This document shows, in pieces, positions 49,718 through 59,066 of a DNA stretch of 64,000 nucleotides (positions within the stretch are counted from its first letter, which is position 1; the number at the start of each line of letters is the position of its first letter). The notes beneath the pieces are model-generated. The model was not told the DNA's origin and ran no database searches. It saw nothing but the letters and a program-made list of their open reading frames with translations. The stretch is from contig CAZRBV010000006.1 in NCBI GenBank assembly GCA_964598425.1, positions 1 to 64,000 of the forward strand. Reading direction: 5' to 3'. The position numbers and the translations under genes are program-made. Source of the stretch: UBA12567 sp964598425 (GTDB taxonomy: Bacteria > Planctomycetota > Phycisphaerae > Phycisphaerales > SM1A02).

Positions 49718-50680
49718 GTGGGGATCTCACGCTGGCGTCAGTCGTGGGGGGAATTCCGGCGAGGCGTGCGGTCGCGGCGATGGAGCGAATTGACTGGCAG
49801 GGATCGAACCGTTCGCTTCGCCATCGATATCGCGCGGCTCTCAGTGCTTCGGCTTCGGCGTAACCGAGCTGGCATGATGGCAGCGGCCCTTTCGTACCGT
49901 GTTCTGTTTTCGCTCCTGCCGCTCCTGGTACTGGCTGCAGGCATCGCCAAGTTGTCGGTGTCGAGTGAGACCTTTCTCGACACGGTGCGCGACTTGATTC
50001 GCAGGTTTGGGTTGGAGCGTGTCGAGATTTCGGCAGGCGCTCACGCGGGAGAGAAACTCGATCTTGGCCATTGGCTTGAAGGCTTGGCCACGCAGGCGTC
50101 TGCGGTTGATGTCACCGGTGTTACGTGGCTCGGTTTGCTGGTGCTGATCTGGGCTGCCTATCGCCTCTTCGATGAGATTGAGGCAAGCCTCAGCGTCATT
50201 GGAGCCGGATCCAAGCGCCGCAAGGCGTGGGTGCGTGTGGTGGTGTCGCTGCTGCTGCTTGTTGTCGGTCCGGCTTTGGCCACCTGGGGACTGGGTGTGC
50301 TGAATGATCTGGCAAACCAGCTGGAGGCAACCGGGATCACGCACCTGGCCAGGGTCGGACAGTGGGTGCTGTCCTTTCTGGTTGTGTGGGGCTTTGTCAC
50401 GCTCTGCTATCGGTGTATTCCTGCAGGGCGGCTTGGATGGCGATCTTCCAGCGCTGGCGCGCTTGTTGGTGCGATCTCCCTGTTGATTGGCGAGTGGGCG
50501 CTTGAGAAGTTCGTCGTTGGAGCGGTGCGAACCAGTCCGATTGGCGGCAGTCTGGGGCTTGTGCCACTGCTCATGCTCTGGGTCTACGTGATGTGGATCT
50601 GCCTGCTGTACGGCATGGAGGTCGCTGTCATCATGCATAAGGCCCGCCGAAGGTGGGAGCGGCTGCACTCAGCGGCGTAG
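49718..50680 (+). CDS. YihY/BrkB family membrane protein
   Basis: A 320-residue polytopic inner-membrane protein of the YihY family (formerly mislabelled RNase BN). The family signature is the start of the membrane part, RRNRAGMMAAALSYRVLFSLLPLLVLAAGI, with the ALSYRVLFSLLPLLV pattern. Further spans include WLGLLVLIWAAYRLFDEIE, VVVSLLLLVVGPALATWGLG and AGALVGAISLLIGEWALEKFVV, and the last is PLLMLWVYVMWICLLYGMEVAVI. Its function is not established; possible roles are lipid or export related. GTG at 49718 is three bases after the small membrane gene. It overlaps the convergent DUF1570-like gene by 12 bases. Confidence 0.85.
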   Translation: MGISRWRQSWGEFRRGVRSRRWSELTGRDRTVRFAIDIARLSVLRLRRNRAGMMAAALSYRVLFSLLPLLVLAAGIAKLSVSSETFLDTVRDLIRRFGLERVEISAGAHAGEKLDLGHWLEGLATQASAVDVTGVTWLGLLVLIWAAYRLFDEIEASLSVIGAGSKRRKAWVRVVVSLLLLVVGPALATWGLGVLNDLANQLEATGITHLARVGQWVLSFLVVWGFVTLCYRCIPAGRLGWRSSSAGALVGAISLLIGEWALEKFVVGAVRTSPIGGSLGLVPLLMLWVYVMWICLLYGMEVAVIMHKARRRWERLHSAA

Positions 50681-51703
50681 GACGTCACTGTGCCAACGAG
50701 ACTCGACCTGTTCCAGTGCGCCAATGACATCCTCGAACAGTGCCGCGATTTGCGGAACCTGTCCATTGGCATCTGGAATGCCTGCGCGTTGGAGAAACTC
50801 CACAAGTTGAGGACGCTTGCGTCTGAAGAGCCACGAGACGAGTGAGCCCGCCTGATCGTACGTGACTCCCACGTGAGAATCAGTTGCGTGGTCAATCGTG
50901 TCGATTTCCAGAAACTGCCTGAGTGGGATGTGGCGGCCTTCGTCAACGGCTCTGGCGAATCCATCGGCCCGCGGTGGATACGCGCGGTCGGGTCCGAATG
51001 GCTTGCGATGCGCGTCGGTCTCAAAGGCGACGGCGAGGCCTTCGTGGAGCCACGCAGGCCAGTTGGCTCGACCAGCGAACGCATTGCCCACATGGACGAG
51101 CTGGTGGACGGCCTCGTGAATTGTCACGGCTGTACGCCGGGCATCTGCCTCGGCCTGCAACTGTGATCTCGCAGCCTCCACCGAGGCGACTGCCTGATCA
51201 ATGCGGTCCTGATCGACGCCGCGATCTCTCGCGTCTTCGATGTTCTCCTCGGCGTCCTCGATGGACCGAACCGCCTCGCCGATATCCGCGCTATCGCCCG
51301 GGTCGAAGAACACCACCCAGTCAAAGCGAGGGCTGAAATAACCGCTGACGTGCTCCGCGGCACCGGCGAGCGACTCTGTCTTCCCTGCGAAATCGACAAA
51401 GTCACTGCGGTTGTGAAAGAGTATGCAGAGCAGCCTCTCGTCAGGTCTTGCGACGGGTACACGAAGTGTTCGGCACCACCGATCGTATTGGCGACGAGTC
51501 TCTTCGAGGACGAGTTCAACGCCTCGAATCTGCTGGCGGCCCGAGTCAGAAAGCACGGTGTAGCGGGAGGTGCGGTGGGGCTTTGCTTCACGCAGCAGTT
51601 GCCGGGCCAGTTTCAGCGACGCCTCCCCACTGGTTGAGGCCGGAAGCGGGAGCATAGCGGACTCTGCGGCGATCACAGCAGCCAGAATGGTGGGCGCGAG
51701 CAT
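50669..51703 (-). CDS. DUF1570-like secreted metallopeptidase-type protein
   Basis: A 344-residue protein with a signal peptide (MLAPTILAAVIAAESAM) and a gluzincin-like zinc motif, TIHEAVHQLVHV (HExxH) with a likely third ligand in WLHEGLAVAFE about 30 residues later. This pairing is the mark of DUF1570-type proteins, common in planctomycetes. A coiled region (about 165-205: EDAEENIEDARDRGVDQDRIDQAVASVEAARSQL) precedes the zinc site. Proteolytic activity is expected by fold but the substrate is unknown. ATG at 51703 starts the leader; a frame to 51751 adds residues. It is divergent from nuoB by 79 bases. Confidence 0.75.
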   Translation of the reverse strand: MLAPTILAAVIAAESAMLPLPASTSGEASLKLARQLLREAKPHRTSRYTVLSDSGRQQIRGVELVLEETRRQYDRWCRTLRVPVARPDERLLCILFHNRSDFVDFAGKTESLAGAAEHVSGYFSPRFDWVVFFDPGDSADIGEAVRSIEDAEENIEDARDRGVDQDRIDQAVASVEAARSQLQAEADARRTAVTIHEAVHQLVHVGNAFAGRANWPAWLHEGLAVAFETDAHRKPFGPDRAYPPRADGFARAVDEGRHIPLRQFLEIDTIDHATDSHVGVTYDQAGSLVSWLFRRKRPQLVEFLQRAGIPDANGQVPQIAALFEDVIGALEQVESRWHSDVLRR

Positions 51704-51782
51704 GCCAGTAGTATCGGGGGCTGAGCTCTCTGCATCCAGTCTCGTTACCATGAATGCCTGTCTGTGCTTTCAGGAGTGTGCT

Positions 51783-52352
51783 ATGGGACTCGAATCGAGC
51801 ATTCCAGTTGATGGTTTTCTGACGACGTCGCTGAGCCGGCTTGTGAACTGGGCTCGCCGCAGCGCTGTATGGCCTATGCCGTTTGCGACAGCCTGTTGTG
51901 GGATCGAGTTGATGGCGACGGCGTCGAGCCGGTTTGATCTGGCAAGGTTCGGGGCCGAGGTTTTTCGGTTCAGCCCAAGGCAGGCGGACCTGCTCATCGT
52001 GGCAGGGCGAGTGCCGGTCAAGATTCTTCCGGTTCTGCAGCGGATTTATGTGCAGATGTGCGAGCCCAAGTGGGTGATTTCGATGGGGGCCTGCGCATCG
52101 ACGGGGGGAGTCTTTGACACCTATGCCGTCGTGCAGGGCATCGATCAGTATCTTCCCGTTGACGTGTATGTCCCTGGATGCCCACCTCGGCCTGAAATGT
52201 TGATCGAGGGCATTATGGCGATCCAGCGCATCATCGACGAAGATGGGATCCCTCGCGATTCCTCTGGCAAGCGGAGACCTCTTCAGGTTGATCTGGAACC
52301 GAACTACGAGCCGCGACCGCAGCCGGTGGATGTGAGTATCGGCGCGACGTGA
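51783..52352 (+). CDS. nuoB: NADH-quinone oxidoreductase subunit B
   Basis: A complex I subunit that binds iron-sulfur cluster N2, the last electron donor to quinone. The 189-residue protein has FATACCGIELMATA with the paired Cys, GACASTGGVFDTYAVVQGID and YVPGCPPRPEMLIEGI, giving the four N2 ligands. The start is ATG at 51783, matching the family length. It stands alone: nuoA, nuoC and nuoD are not adjacent, and the only other nuo gene in the window, nuoC, is on the other strand about 9.6 kb away. It lies between the DUF1570-like gene and the convergent purH gene. Confidence 0.95.
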   Translation: MGLESSIPVDGFLTTSLSRLVNWARRSAVWPMPFATACCGIELMATASSRFDLARFGAEVFRFSPRQADLLIVAGRVPVKILPVLQRIYVQMCEPKWVISMGACASTGGVFDTYAVVQGIDQYLPVDVYVPGCPPRPEMLIEGIMAIQRIIDEDGIPRDSSGKRRPLQVDLEPNYEPRPQPVDVSIGAT

Positions 52353-52432
52353 AGCCACGTTGAACGGTGCGCGGCAGCAACCGCCAGCGATGGACAGCCA
52401 TTTCAAGGACAGCGAGGCTCCCGGCGGGTCTG

Positions 52433-54022
52433 CTAGTGCCTGAAGTGTCTGGTGCCCGTGAGAAGACATGTGACGCCGCGCTCATTGCAGAGGGTGAGCG
52501 TCTCGTCATCTCGCTTCGAGCCTCCCGGCTGAACGATGCACCGCACGCCCGCGTCGATGAGGACTTCGGGGCCATCCGGGAACGGAAAGAAGGCGTCCGA
52601 TGCGGCGACCGAAACATCAATTGTCTTCATTGCAGCCTCCGCTTTGGATGCTGCGATTCGGGCGGCGGTGAGCCGATCGACCTGTCCTCCTCCAAGGCCC
52701 ATGAGCCGGGCACCTCCGGCGATGGTGATTGCGTTTGAAGCGGCGTGCTTGACGGCAATCCAAGCGATGGAGGCGCTGATCAGCATGTCATCGGTTGGCG
52801 CAGGGCCAGCGGCATGCGTCCACGAGTCCGTCCGAGCAAGACCCTGATCTGGTGTTTGGGCAAGTAAGCCGCCCGGAATGGTCCGAATCTCGATGGCCGG
52901 TGACTGTGGAGTGTTCATGTCCGTTGCTTCGACGAGCCGGACATTCTTCCAGCGCGATCGCAATTGCGACGTGGCTTCATCGCTGAATGCGGGCGCTACG
53001 ATGACTTCCACAAACCGCTTTCCTTCGCACAGAGTGGTTGCGAGGCCAGCGTCTACGTCATTGGAGAGGCCCACGACCCCGCCAAAGGCTGCCAGGGGAT
53101 CCCCCTTCCATGCAGCCTCAAATGCTTGAACAGCCGAAGTGCCGATTGCTGCCCCGCAGGGGCTGGCATGTTTGATGACGACTGCGGCGGGGGCGCCGCC
53201 GCTGGCGCGTGCGAGATCGCGGCAGCACCGAAACGCCGCCGAGGCGTCATTGAGGTTGTTGTAACTCAGTGGTTTGCCATCGATCGTGCGGGCATTGGCG
53301 AGCCCAGCCTCGCCCGTGCCGGGGAGCGCGTAGAGCGCGGCTCGCTGGTGTGGATTCTCCCCGTATCTGAGTTCGCTGATCCGGGTGGCGGAGATGTGCA
53401 ATCGTGGCGGAAGCAACTCGTCGGTCGCCTTTGCGAGCCAGTTCGAAATGGCTGCGTCGTATCCCGCTGTCCGGGCAAACGCGGAGGCTGCCAACTCGCG
53501 CCTCAGGTCAAGGCTCGTGGCGCCATCGTTCGCCTTCATGTCTGCAATGACAGCGTCGTACTGGTCCGGGCTCGTCACGGTTGCAACGAACTCGTGGTTC
53601 TTGGCGGCCGAGCGCAGCATGGCGGGCCCGCCGATGTCAATCTGCTCAATGGCCTCGGCCTGTGGGACATCGGGATTCGCGATGGTGCGTTCGAAGGGGT
53701 ACAGGTTGATGCAGACAAGATCGATCGGCGTGATGTTGTGAGTGGCCATCGCCTCGGTATGGCTGGTGATGTCACGTCTCGCGAGCAAACCACCGTGGAT
53801 ACCAGGGTGCAGCGTCTTGATTCGCCCGTCCATCATCTCCGGAAAGCCGGTGACATCTGCGACGTCAATTGTTTTGATGCCTGCTTCGCGGAGGGCTGTG
53901 GCCGTGCCTCCGGTTGAGATAATCTCAACACCCATATTCGTGAGGGCCCGCGCAAAGGCTGCGATGTCAGCCTTGTTGGTGACGGAGATCAGTGCTCGGC
54001 GGATCGGTACGAGGTCGGCCAC
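52433..54022 (-). CDS. purH: Bifunctional AICAR transformylase/IMP cyclohydrolase
   Basis: The last two steps of de novo purine synthesis, giving IMP. The 529-residue protein opens with the MGS-like cyclohydrolase domain (RRALISVTNKADIAAFARAL, EIISTGGTATALREAG, GFPEMMDGRIKTLHPGIHGGLLARR) and continues with the transformylase, where ELRYGENPHQRAALY and VVIKHASPCGAA are the signatures and DAFFPFPDGPEVLIDAGVRCIVQPGGSKRDDE closes the active site. Length and motifs are normal. It starts three bases after the beta-propeller gene, so the two form a unit. Confidence 0.96.
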   Translation of the reverse strand: MADLVPIRRALISVTNKADIAAFARALTNMGVEIISTGGTATALREAGIKTIDVADVTGFPEMMDGRIKTLHPGIHGGLLARRDITSHTEAMATHNITPIDLVCINLYPFERTIANPDVPQAEAIEQIDIGGPAMLRSAAKNHEFVATVTSPDQYDAVIADMKANDGATSLDLRRELAASAFARTAGYDAAISNWLAKATDELLPPRLHISATRISELRYGENPHQRAALYALPGTGEAGLANARTIDGKPLSYNNLNDASAAFRCCRDLARASGGAPAAVVIKHASPCGAAIGTSAVQAFEAAWKGDPLAAFGGVVGLSNDVDAGLATTLCEGKRFVEVIVAPAFSDEATSQLRSRWKNVRLVEATDMNTPQSPAIEIRTIPGGLLAQTPDQGLARTDSWTHAAGPAPTDDMLISASIAWIAVKHAASNAITIAGGARLMGLGGGQVDRLTAARIAASKAEAAMKTIDVSVAASDAFFPFPDGPEVLIDAGVRCIVQPGGSKRDDETLTLCNERGVTCLLTGTRHFRH

Positions 54023-54025
54023 GCC

Positions 54026-55252
54026 TCAGTTACCAAGTGTCGGGCGGTAACACACCAGTTCGCCCTGGCCGCCTAGCAACAGAATCGTGTTGTCCTGAAC
54101 AGCCATGTGACAGACATTGTTGGCCGTCGTGTTGGCATCTGTCGAGCCTGTTGCGAGCGATATCGTCTGAAGCGTGGATGAGGCCTCGTCCCATACAAGG
54201 AGCAAGTCGCCAGTCGCTCCAATGACCGTGCCTGTGACCTTTGGAGCAGTCCAGACAACCTTGCCTGCAGGCGAGTCAGGTGGAAGCCCCTCCATGCACA
54301 CCAGCCCCGTTCCGGGAACTTGTTGGAGGACGCGGCGGCCTGCCAGCACAGGGCCCGAAGTCAGTGGCTGCTCGAAGAGTCGTGACCAGCGGAGTTTTCC
54401 ATTCAACAGGTTGTAGGCCCGGATATGCTGATCTTCGCTTGCGACGTAGACGATTGGCGAGACGAAAGTATCGCCCGACTTCGATCGCTGCTCGGGCATA
54501 TCTCCAGCGGTTGGGCTGCCAGCCATGGGGCCGAGGAGTTGTCCTTGCCAATGAAGAAACCCGTCATCAGCGGCCATTGCGACAAGTTTGCCCGTGCTTG
54601 AACTCGCGATGACACTCGATCTGTAGATCAATGGCGTGGTCTGTACCTTACGGCCGATTCGATGGGCGTTTGTTGGGAAGCCAAGCCGCCAGTCCTGCCA
54701 GACAAGCTCTCCTGCAAGTCCGCCGTAGATGTATGAACTGCCGTACATGGCGCCGCCTGTGTCCGAGAGCCACTCAAGAGGCTGCACACTTGAGCGGGTC
54801 GTTTCGAGGAACACTGGCAGCCCGGTTTTTGAAACCAGCGTGAGAATCGAATTGCTTCGGACGACCAGAACCCTCTCGTCCTCTTCGGCGAGAACGATGT
54901 CCACGATCAGATCACTGCCGCCGCCACCGAAGGCCTTCCACTTCCGGCGTCCGGTCTCGAGGTCGATCATGGCGACCTCATTGTTGGTGTTGACGAGGAA
55001 TGCCGCACTTCCAGAGATGAAGAGTGATTGGATGGATGCAGGGTTTACCGTGTAACGCCACATTGCTCGGAGCCCGACATCTTTGGCCGACTTGGGGCCA
55101 AGTGGCATTCTGGCTTCCAGAGCTTCCACTCTGGCGGCATTACGCGCGGCGGCATCCGGTGTCTGCGCTGTCGCCAGCCCGCTCGCGCCCAGCATCAGGG
55201 AGGCAGTCATTGCAGGCAGTAACAGGATGAAAGTGCGGGCCGGGAAGAGCAT
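54026..55252 (-). CDS. Exported PQQ-like beta-propeller protein
   Basis: A 408-residue protein with a signal peptide (ARTFILLLPAMTASLMLGASGLATA) and repeated strands of a PQQ-binding-like beta-propeller: INDLETGRRKWKAFG-type blades such as VAMIDLETGRRKWKAF, IRAYNLLNGKLRWSRLF and GKLVAMAADDGFLHWQGQLL, each with the Trp or Phe of the W-motif near the end. BamB-like proteins share this fold; other such propellers bind protein partners. No catalytic residues are seen. It is transcribed before purH (three bases) with no evident functional link. ATG at 55252 starts the leader. Confidence 0.78.
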   Translation of the reverse strand: MLFPARTFILLLPAMTASLMLGASGLATAQTPDAAARNAARVEALEARMPLGPKSAKDVGLRAMWRYTVNPASIQSLFISGSAAFLVNTNNEVAMIDLETGRRKWKAFGGGGSDLIVDIVLAEEDERVLVVRSNSILTLVSKTGLPVFLETTRSSVQPLEWLSDTGGAMYGSSYIYGGLAGELVWQDWRLGFPTNAHRIGRKVQTTPLIYRSSVIASSSTGKLVAMAADDGFLHWQGQLLGPMAGSPTAGDMPEQRSKSGDTFVSPIVYVASEDQHIRAYNLLNGKLRWSRLFEQPLTSGPVLAGRRVLQQVPGTGLVCMEGLPPDSPAGKVVWTAPKVTGTVIGATGDLLLVWDEASSTLQTISLATGSTDANTTANNVCHMAVQDNTILLLGGQGELVCYRPTLGN

Positions 55253-55434
55253 GTTCGAGATCTCCGAGATTGTGGCCCCCGCAAAGGCACGGGGCCAATC
55301 ACTTGCGTAGTGGTGGAATGGCACAGGATAGGGAGTCGGGTGCCGTCCGTCCCGGTTGAGGGATGATCGGGTGTGCCAGGGAGCGGTTGAGCCAAGCGGG
55401 CAGAGCCTCGGGGCCGTATTGTGGCAGGACCACG

Positions 55435-56058
55435 ATGTTCACAGGACTGATTCAGCATGTAGGACGAGTCACCGGCCGCGATGCGGTGGAGGGGGGGGCC
55501 AGACTCACGATCGACGCGAATGGCTGGGACTATACCCCTGAGCACGGCGCCTCGATCGCAGTGGAAGGGTGCTGCCTGAGCCTTGTGGAATCCCACGGCT
55601 CGGTGTGGTCCTTCGACGTCATTCCACAGACGCTGGCGGTGACAACACTGGGGGCGCTGAAGATTGGCGACTCGGTCAATCTGGAACACGCAGCATTCGC
55701 TGAGACGTTGCTTGGAGGTCACCTTGTGCAGGGCCATGTGGACTGCACCGGAATTGTGGAGGCGGCCGGACGGCGGGGAGACGAGTATCGATGCCGGGTT
55801 TCGTACGACACCGCGTATGACCCACTGGTCGTTTCACGCGGGTCGGTTTCGGTCTCGGGCGTGTCCCTGACCGTCGCAAACCTGAACCAGGGCTGGCTGG
55901 AGGTGGCTCTGATTCCAACCACGTTGCAGGAGACAACCTTGGGCGAAGTTGATTGCGGCGATTCGGTCAATCTGGAGTTTGACGTGTTCGCCAAGATGAT
56001 TGAACGGCAACTCTCGCTTCGCGGGGCCAGGGCCGCTGGCGATGCAGAGGTTGAGTGA
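55435..56058 (+). CDS. ribE: Riboflavin synthase alpha chain
   Basis: Dismutates two lumazine molecules to riboflavin. The 207-residue protein has two lumazine-binding repeats. The first opens MFTGLIQHVGRVTGRDAVEGG and contains GASIAVEGCCLSLVE; the second has GHLVQGHVDCTGIVEA at its start and GSVSVSGVSLTVANL. The symmetrical layout is normal. ATG at 55435 is the family start. No FMN riboswitch hallmark is evident in the 180-base upstream region. Other rib genes are not in the window. It is divergent from the beta-propeller gene. Confidence 0.95.
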   Translation: MFTGLIQHVGRVTGRDAVEGGARLTIDANGWDYTPEHGASIAVEGCCLSLVESHGSVWSFDVIPQTLAVTTLGALKIGDSVNLEHAAFAETLLGGHLVQGHVDCTGIVEAAGRRGDEYRCRVSYDTAYDPLVVSRGSVSVSGVSLTVANLNQGWLEVALIPTTLQETTLGEVDCGDSVNLEFDVFAKMIERQLSLRGARAAGDAEVE

Positions 56059-56109
56059 GGCCTCGATGTCATCGCTCAGTCAGAAGGGGCCATCAGCCTG
56101 CGCACCTGG

Positions 56110-56592
56110 TTACTTTCTGAGCCGTGGAAGATCGAGATCAATCGAGTCCCCGGCCCGTATCCCGAGTTCCGCAATGGATCCGGCGGGCAATTCAATGGCA
56201 AACCTAACTGGGATCCGACTGGTGTACAGGGGCAGTCGTCGTTCGTAGGCTGCTCTGGCCTCTGCGGCGCCCTGGGGTGCTTCGGCTTTCATGGCGTGCG
56301 TTGCGGCGACGCGTCCCTGGCCGTCGATGAAGATGAGATCGATATCAACGAGACAGTCGGCCATCCAGAACCGGTGCAATGCGGCTTCGTCGAAAACAAA
56401 CAACATGCCGGTGCCATCTGGTATTGAGGGCCGATTCATGAGCCCTTTCTGGATCGAAGCGCGGTCTGCAGCAACCTCCAGGAGCCAATCTCTTGCTCCA
56501 ATTCGCACCTGTTCAGTCTGATGGCCGCGGTGCTCACAGCCAGATGCGGCCAGCACCAGCACTGCCAATGCAATCAGTCTTGCCCGAGCCAC
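56110..56592 (-). CDS. DUF192 lipoprotein
   Basis: A 160-residue protein with a lipobox leader, LVLAASGC (Cys19), and a DUF192 domain. The family signs are IQKGLMNRPSIPDGTGMLFVF, FWMADCLVDIDLIFID, and RVAATHAMKAEAPQGA, followed by RFAIELPAGSIAELGIRAGDSIDL. DUF192 members have no settled role. The start overlaps the gluQ end by 19 bases, so it is the last gene of the kdsA-mcsA-mcsB-gluQ unit. It is convergent with ribE at 51 bases. Confidence 0.85.
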   Translation of the reverse strand: MARARLIALAVLVLAASGCEHRGHQTEQVRIGARDWLLEVAADRASIQKGLMNRPSIPDGTGMLFVFDEAALHRFWMADCLVDIDLIFIDGQGRVAATHAMKAEAPQGAAEARAAYERRLPLYTSRIPVRFAIELPAGSIAELGIRAGDSIDLDLPRLRK

Positions 56593-57527
56593 GTGAGGTC
56601 CTCCTGAGTCATTGTGATATCGCCATCAGGCAAACGCTCCATTGAGAATTGGTCGGCAAACTGCGAAGCGGTGATGTGGGTTGCTCCACAGGTATCAATG
56701 CCACACCAGCGAGCAAGCATTGCCAGCATGCGTTCAGGGGCGACTCCATCGTGCCGAAAGGAGGCGATCCGCGTGTCACCATGACGCTTGGCGAGCCGGC
56801 GACCGTCTGCCCCTCTGACGAGCGGTACATGCCACCAGCGAGGTGTTGGGAGGCCAAGCGTTCGCAGAATCGCTTGTTGCCGGGCTGCGCTCGGCAAAAG
56901 ATCGTCACCGCGGACAACGTCGGTGATTCCGTGCCTGGCGTCATCAATCGCAACGGCGAGTTGATAGGCCGGGCCATTCGCAGTCCAGATCGGAAAGTCG
57001 CCCACTGAGTCGGCAAGATTGAAGGCGTGCGGCCCCTGGACCTCGTCATTGACGACTTCGATCTCGGATCGGACGAGGAATCTCCATGTGCCTGTCAGAT
57101 CGGGGTCGGCAACGATGCGACCGGCGTCCGGTGGCCTGAGGCTCGGCTCGTATCGGATGCCAGCGCCTGGTTCATGCGGGGCCGACTGTGCGGCCTCGAC
57201 TTCGCGGCGGGTCAGATGGCAGGGAAAAGCCCGCCCGAGGCGGGCGAGTCTCCGCATGGCTTCTTGAGCGTCTGCAAGATCGGTGGACTGCAGGGGCAGC
57301 TCGGTGTCCCAGTCGAGTCCAAGCCACGTGAGGTCCTCTCTGACGAGGTCGATTGTCTCCGGTTTGACCCGGGGGTGGTCGAGGTCTTCGATGCGGAGCA
57401 CGAGTTCCCAGGATCGCTGCCTGGCAAGCGCCCAGTTGATGGCGAACGAGCGAGCGTTTCCGAGATGCAGGGCACCTGTCGGAGACGGTGCCAGTCGGGA
57501 GCGGGGCGTCGGGGGCTGTTCGGACAT
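56574..57527 (-). CDS. gluQ: Glutamyl-Q tRNA(Asp) synthetase-like protein
   Basis: A truncated glutamyl-tRNA synthetase that attaches Glu to queuosine in tRNA-Asp. The 317-residue length and lack of an anticodon-binding domain match GluQ. The HIGH-type motif is SPTGALHLGNARSFAINWAL and the KMSKS equivalent is RLAKRHGDTRI. LRIEDLDHPRVKPE also fits. Presence of queE in the window is consistent with queuosine-based tRNA. The ATG at 57527 follows the mcsB stop by 16 bases. It overlaps the DUF192 gene by 19 bases. Confidence 0.87.
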   Translation of the reverse strand: MSEQPPTPRSRLAPSPTGALHLGNARSFAINWALARQRSWELVLRIEDLDHPRVKPETIDLVREDLTWLGLDWDTELPLQSTDLADAQEAMRRLARLGRAFPCHLTRREVEAAQSAPHEPGAGIRYEPSLRPPDAGRIVADPDLTGTWRFLVRSEIEVVNDEVQGPHAFNLADSVGDFPIWTANGPAYQLAVAIDDARHGITDVVRGDDLLPSAARQQAILRTLGLPTPRWWHVPLVRGADGRRLAKRHGDTRIASFRHDGVAPERMLAMLARWCGIDTCGATHITASQFADQFSMERLPDGDITMTQEDLTWLGQD

Positions 57528-57543
57528 ATCGCAGCTGAGGTTG

Positions 57544-58566
57544 TCAGGATCCGCCCAGCCGCTGTCTGAGCAGGGTGGCTCGCGCGGCGCGGGCATCATC
57601 CTGAGAGAGGCTGGTGCCGGCTGCCTGTTGGAGGTGCCCAGCTTGAATCTCCTGAAAGAGCGTGTTGACCGTGGCGAGTTCCACGTCCGTGATCAGGCCG
57701 AGGCACACCCCAAGTCTGATCATGCTCAGCCGGCGCATCGCCTCATCGGCTTTGACCAGATGGGCATTCCTGAGGATGGCGAGATCTCGAAGCACTCGAT
57801 CGGCAATCGTCGTGTGATCCCGCTTGAGAAGGGCTTGGCGGGCGGCTCGCTCGTAGCTGATGATGCCCGGCACAATGGAATTGAGGAATGTGTCGAGTAA
57901 CTCATCTTCGGATTGCCCAAGAGTGATCTGATTGCTGACCTGGTAGAAGCTTCCAGAAGACTCAGAGCCTTCGCCGTAGTAACCCCGCACCGCGAGGTGA
58001 AGATCCTTCGCTGCGTGCCGGACTTTGTCCAACTCACGGGTCAGCCGAAGCGCCGGGAGGTGCAGCATGACCGAGAAACGGATTCCAGTCCCCGCATTGG
58101 TGGGGCAGGCTGATTGGTATCCCCACTGTTGGTGCCAGGCCCAGCCGACATGTGGCTCCATGGCTTCGTCGAGGCGCCGAATTCGGTCGAAGCACGCTTG
58201 CATTGAGAGGCCCGCCGCAATCGCATGCATTCGCACATGGTCTTCTTCATTGACCATGACGCTCAGTGTCGCGTCTGCGGCGACGGCGACACCTCGCGGC
58301 CCGGTTGCATCTGCGTGTGGCCGGCTGATGAGATGTTGTTCGTACAGAATCCGCCGGTCAAGTGAGGTGACAGACTCAAGATCAATCCAGTTGAGGGATT
58401 CCGAATTGGGCGCGGCAGCATGTAACGCATGCGTCACGCGGGTCATAATCAGGCGCTGCTGGTCTTCCGATGCGCGGTGCACAAAAGGAACATCCGTGAT
58501 GTTGCGGGCCAGCCTGGCGCGGCTGCTCAGTACGACGTCCAGGTCTGCGGGGATCTCGGGGATCAC
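57544..58566 (-). CDS. mcsB: Protein arginine kinase McsB
   Basis: An ATP:guanido-type kinase that phosphorylates arginine on proteins and marks them for Clp degradation. The 340-residue protein has VVLSSRARLARNITDVPF (arginine and phosphate loop), LISRPHAD, NEEDHVRMHAIAAG (catalytic loop), and CPTNAGTGIRFSVMLHLPAL with the essential Cys. ATG at 58566 overlaps the mcsA stop (ATGA), preserving the McsA-McsB pair known from Firmicutes. The neighbour clpC is not in the window. Its activity with McsA is expected from the family. Confidence 0.94.
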   Translation of the reverse strand: MIPEIPADLDVVLSSRARLARNITDVPFVHRASEDQQRLIMTRVTHALHAAAPNSESLNWIDLESVTSLDRRILYEQHLISRPHADATGPRGVAVAADATLSVMVNEEDHVRMHAIAAGLSMQACFDRIRRLDEAMEPHVGWAWHQQWGYQSACPTNAGTGIRFSVMLHLPALRLTRELDKVRHAAKDLHLAVRGYYGEGSESSGSFYQVSNQITLGQSEDELLDTFLNSIVPGIISYERAARQALLKRDHTTIADRVLRDLAILRNAHLVKADEAMRRLSMIRLGVCLGLITDVELATVNTLFQEIQAGHLQQAAGTSLSQDDARAARATLLRQRLGGS

Positions 58567-59066
58567 GGATCCTTCTCCTCGTCGAGTGCAGAGGTCTGTT
58601 CCGCGAGCATTGCCAGCTTTGCCTTGATCTTGGCCGCGCGTTCATACTGCTCGGCACGGACGGCCCGATCGAGCTCCTCGACCAGCCGTTTTGACTCATG
58701 CCGATGGGTGTTCTCCGTCGGGGCGTTCTTCGGGTTTCGACCCACATGTTGGTGGGCGCCGGCTTGGGCGCTTTCAATCATGAGGATTGTTGCTTGAGCA
58801 AAGGCGTCGTAGCAGTCGGGGCAGCCAAACAGCGATGACTTACGAATGTGTGTCAGGGTGGTCCCGCATGTCGGGCAGGTTGGCATGACGGTCGTTGTAG
58901 TGGGCTTGCTGATTTTCTCCATCAGCTTGTTGATCGGTTGCTTGCCCGGATTTGGCACGCCCGCCTCGGCCGCATGGATTTCGCAGAGGTGTATCTCCTG
59001 GTGCTTCCCATTGGAGATAATCACCTGGTGGACGACGGCTGGCCGGTTGCATCGATCACACTTCAT
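58563..59066 (-). CDS. mcsA: McsA, activator of the McsB arginine kinase
   Basis: A 167-residue zinc protein that activates McsB. Two zinc sites are visible: CDRC with HLCEIH near the start, and CPTCGTTL with CPDC (about 81-107). The C-terminal UVR motif, RLVEELDRAVRAEQYERAAKIKAKLAML, is as in UvrB/UvrC and McsA. ATG at 59066 starts MKCDRCNRPA; the upstream frame is unrelated. It overlaps the kdsA stop and the mcsB start by four bases each (ATGA), so the three genes are coupled. Confidence 0.92.
   Translation of the reverse strand: MKCDRCNRPAVVHQVIISNGKHQEIHLCEIHAAEAGVPNPGKQPINKLMEKISKPTTTTVMPTCPTCGTTLTHIRKSSLFGCPDCYDAFAQATILMIESAQAGAHQHVGRNPKNAPTENTHRHESKRLVEELDRAVRAEQYERAAKIKAKLAMLAEQTSALDEEKDP

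Noticed and set aside
55253..55434. FMN riboswitch before ribE
   Set aside because: The conserved RFN-element blocks (AGGGYGGGG-like start and matching stems) are not visible in the spacer.
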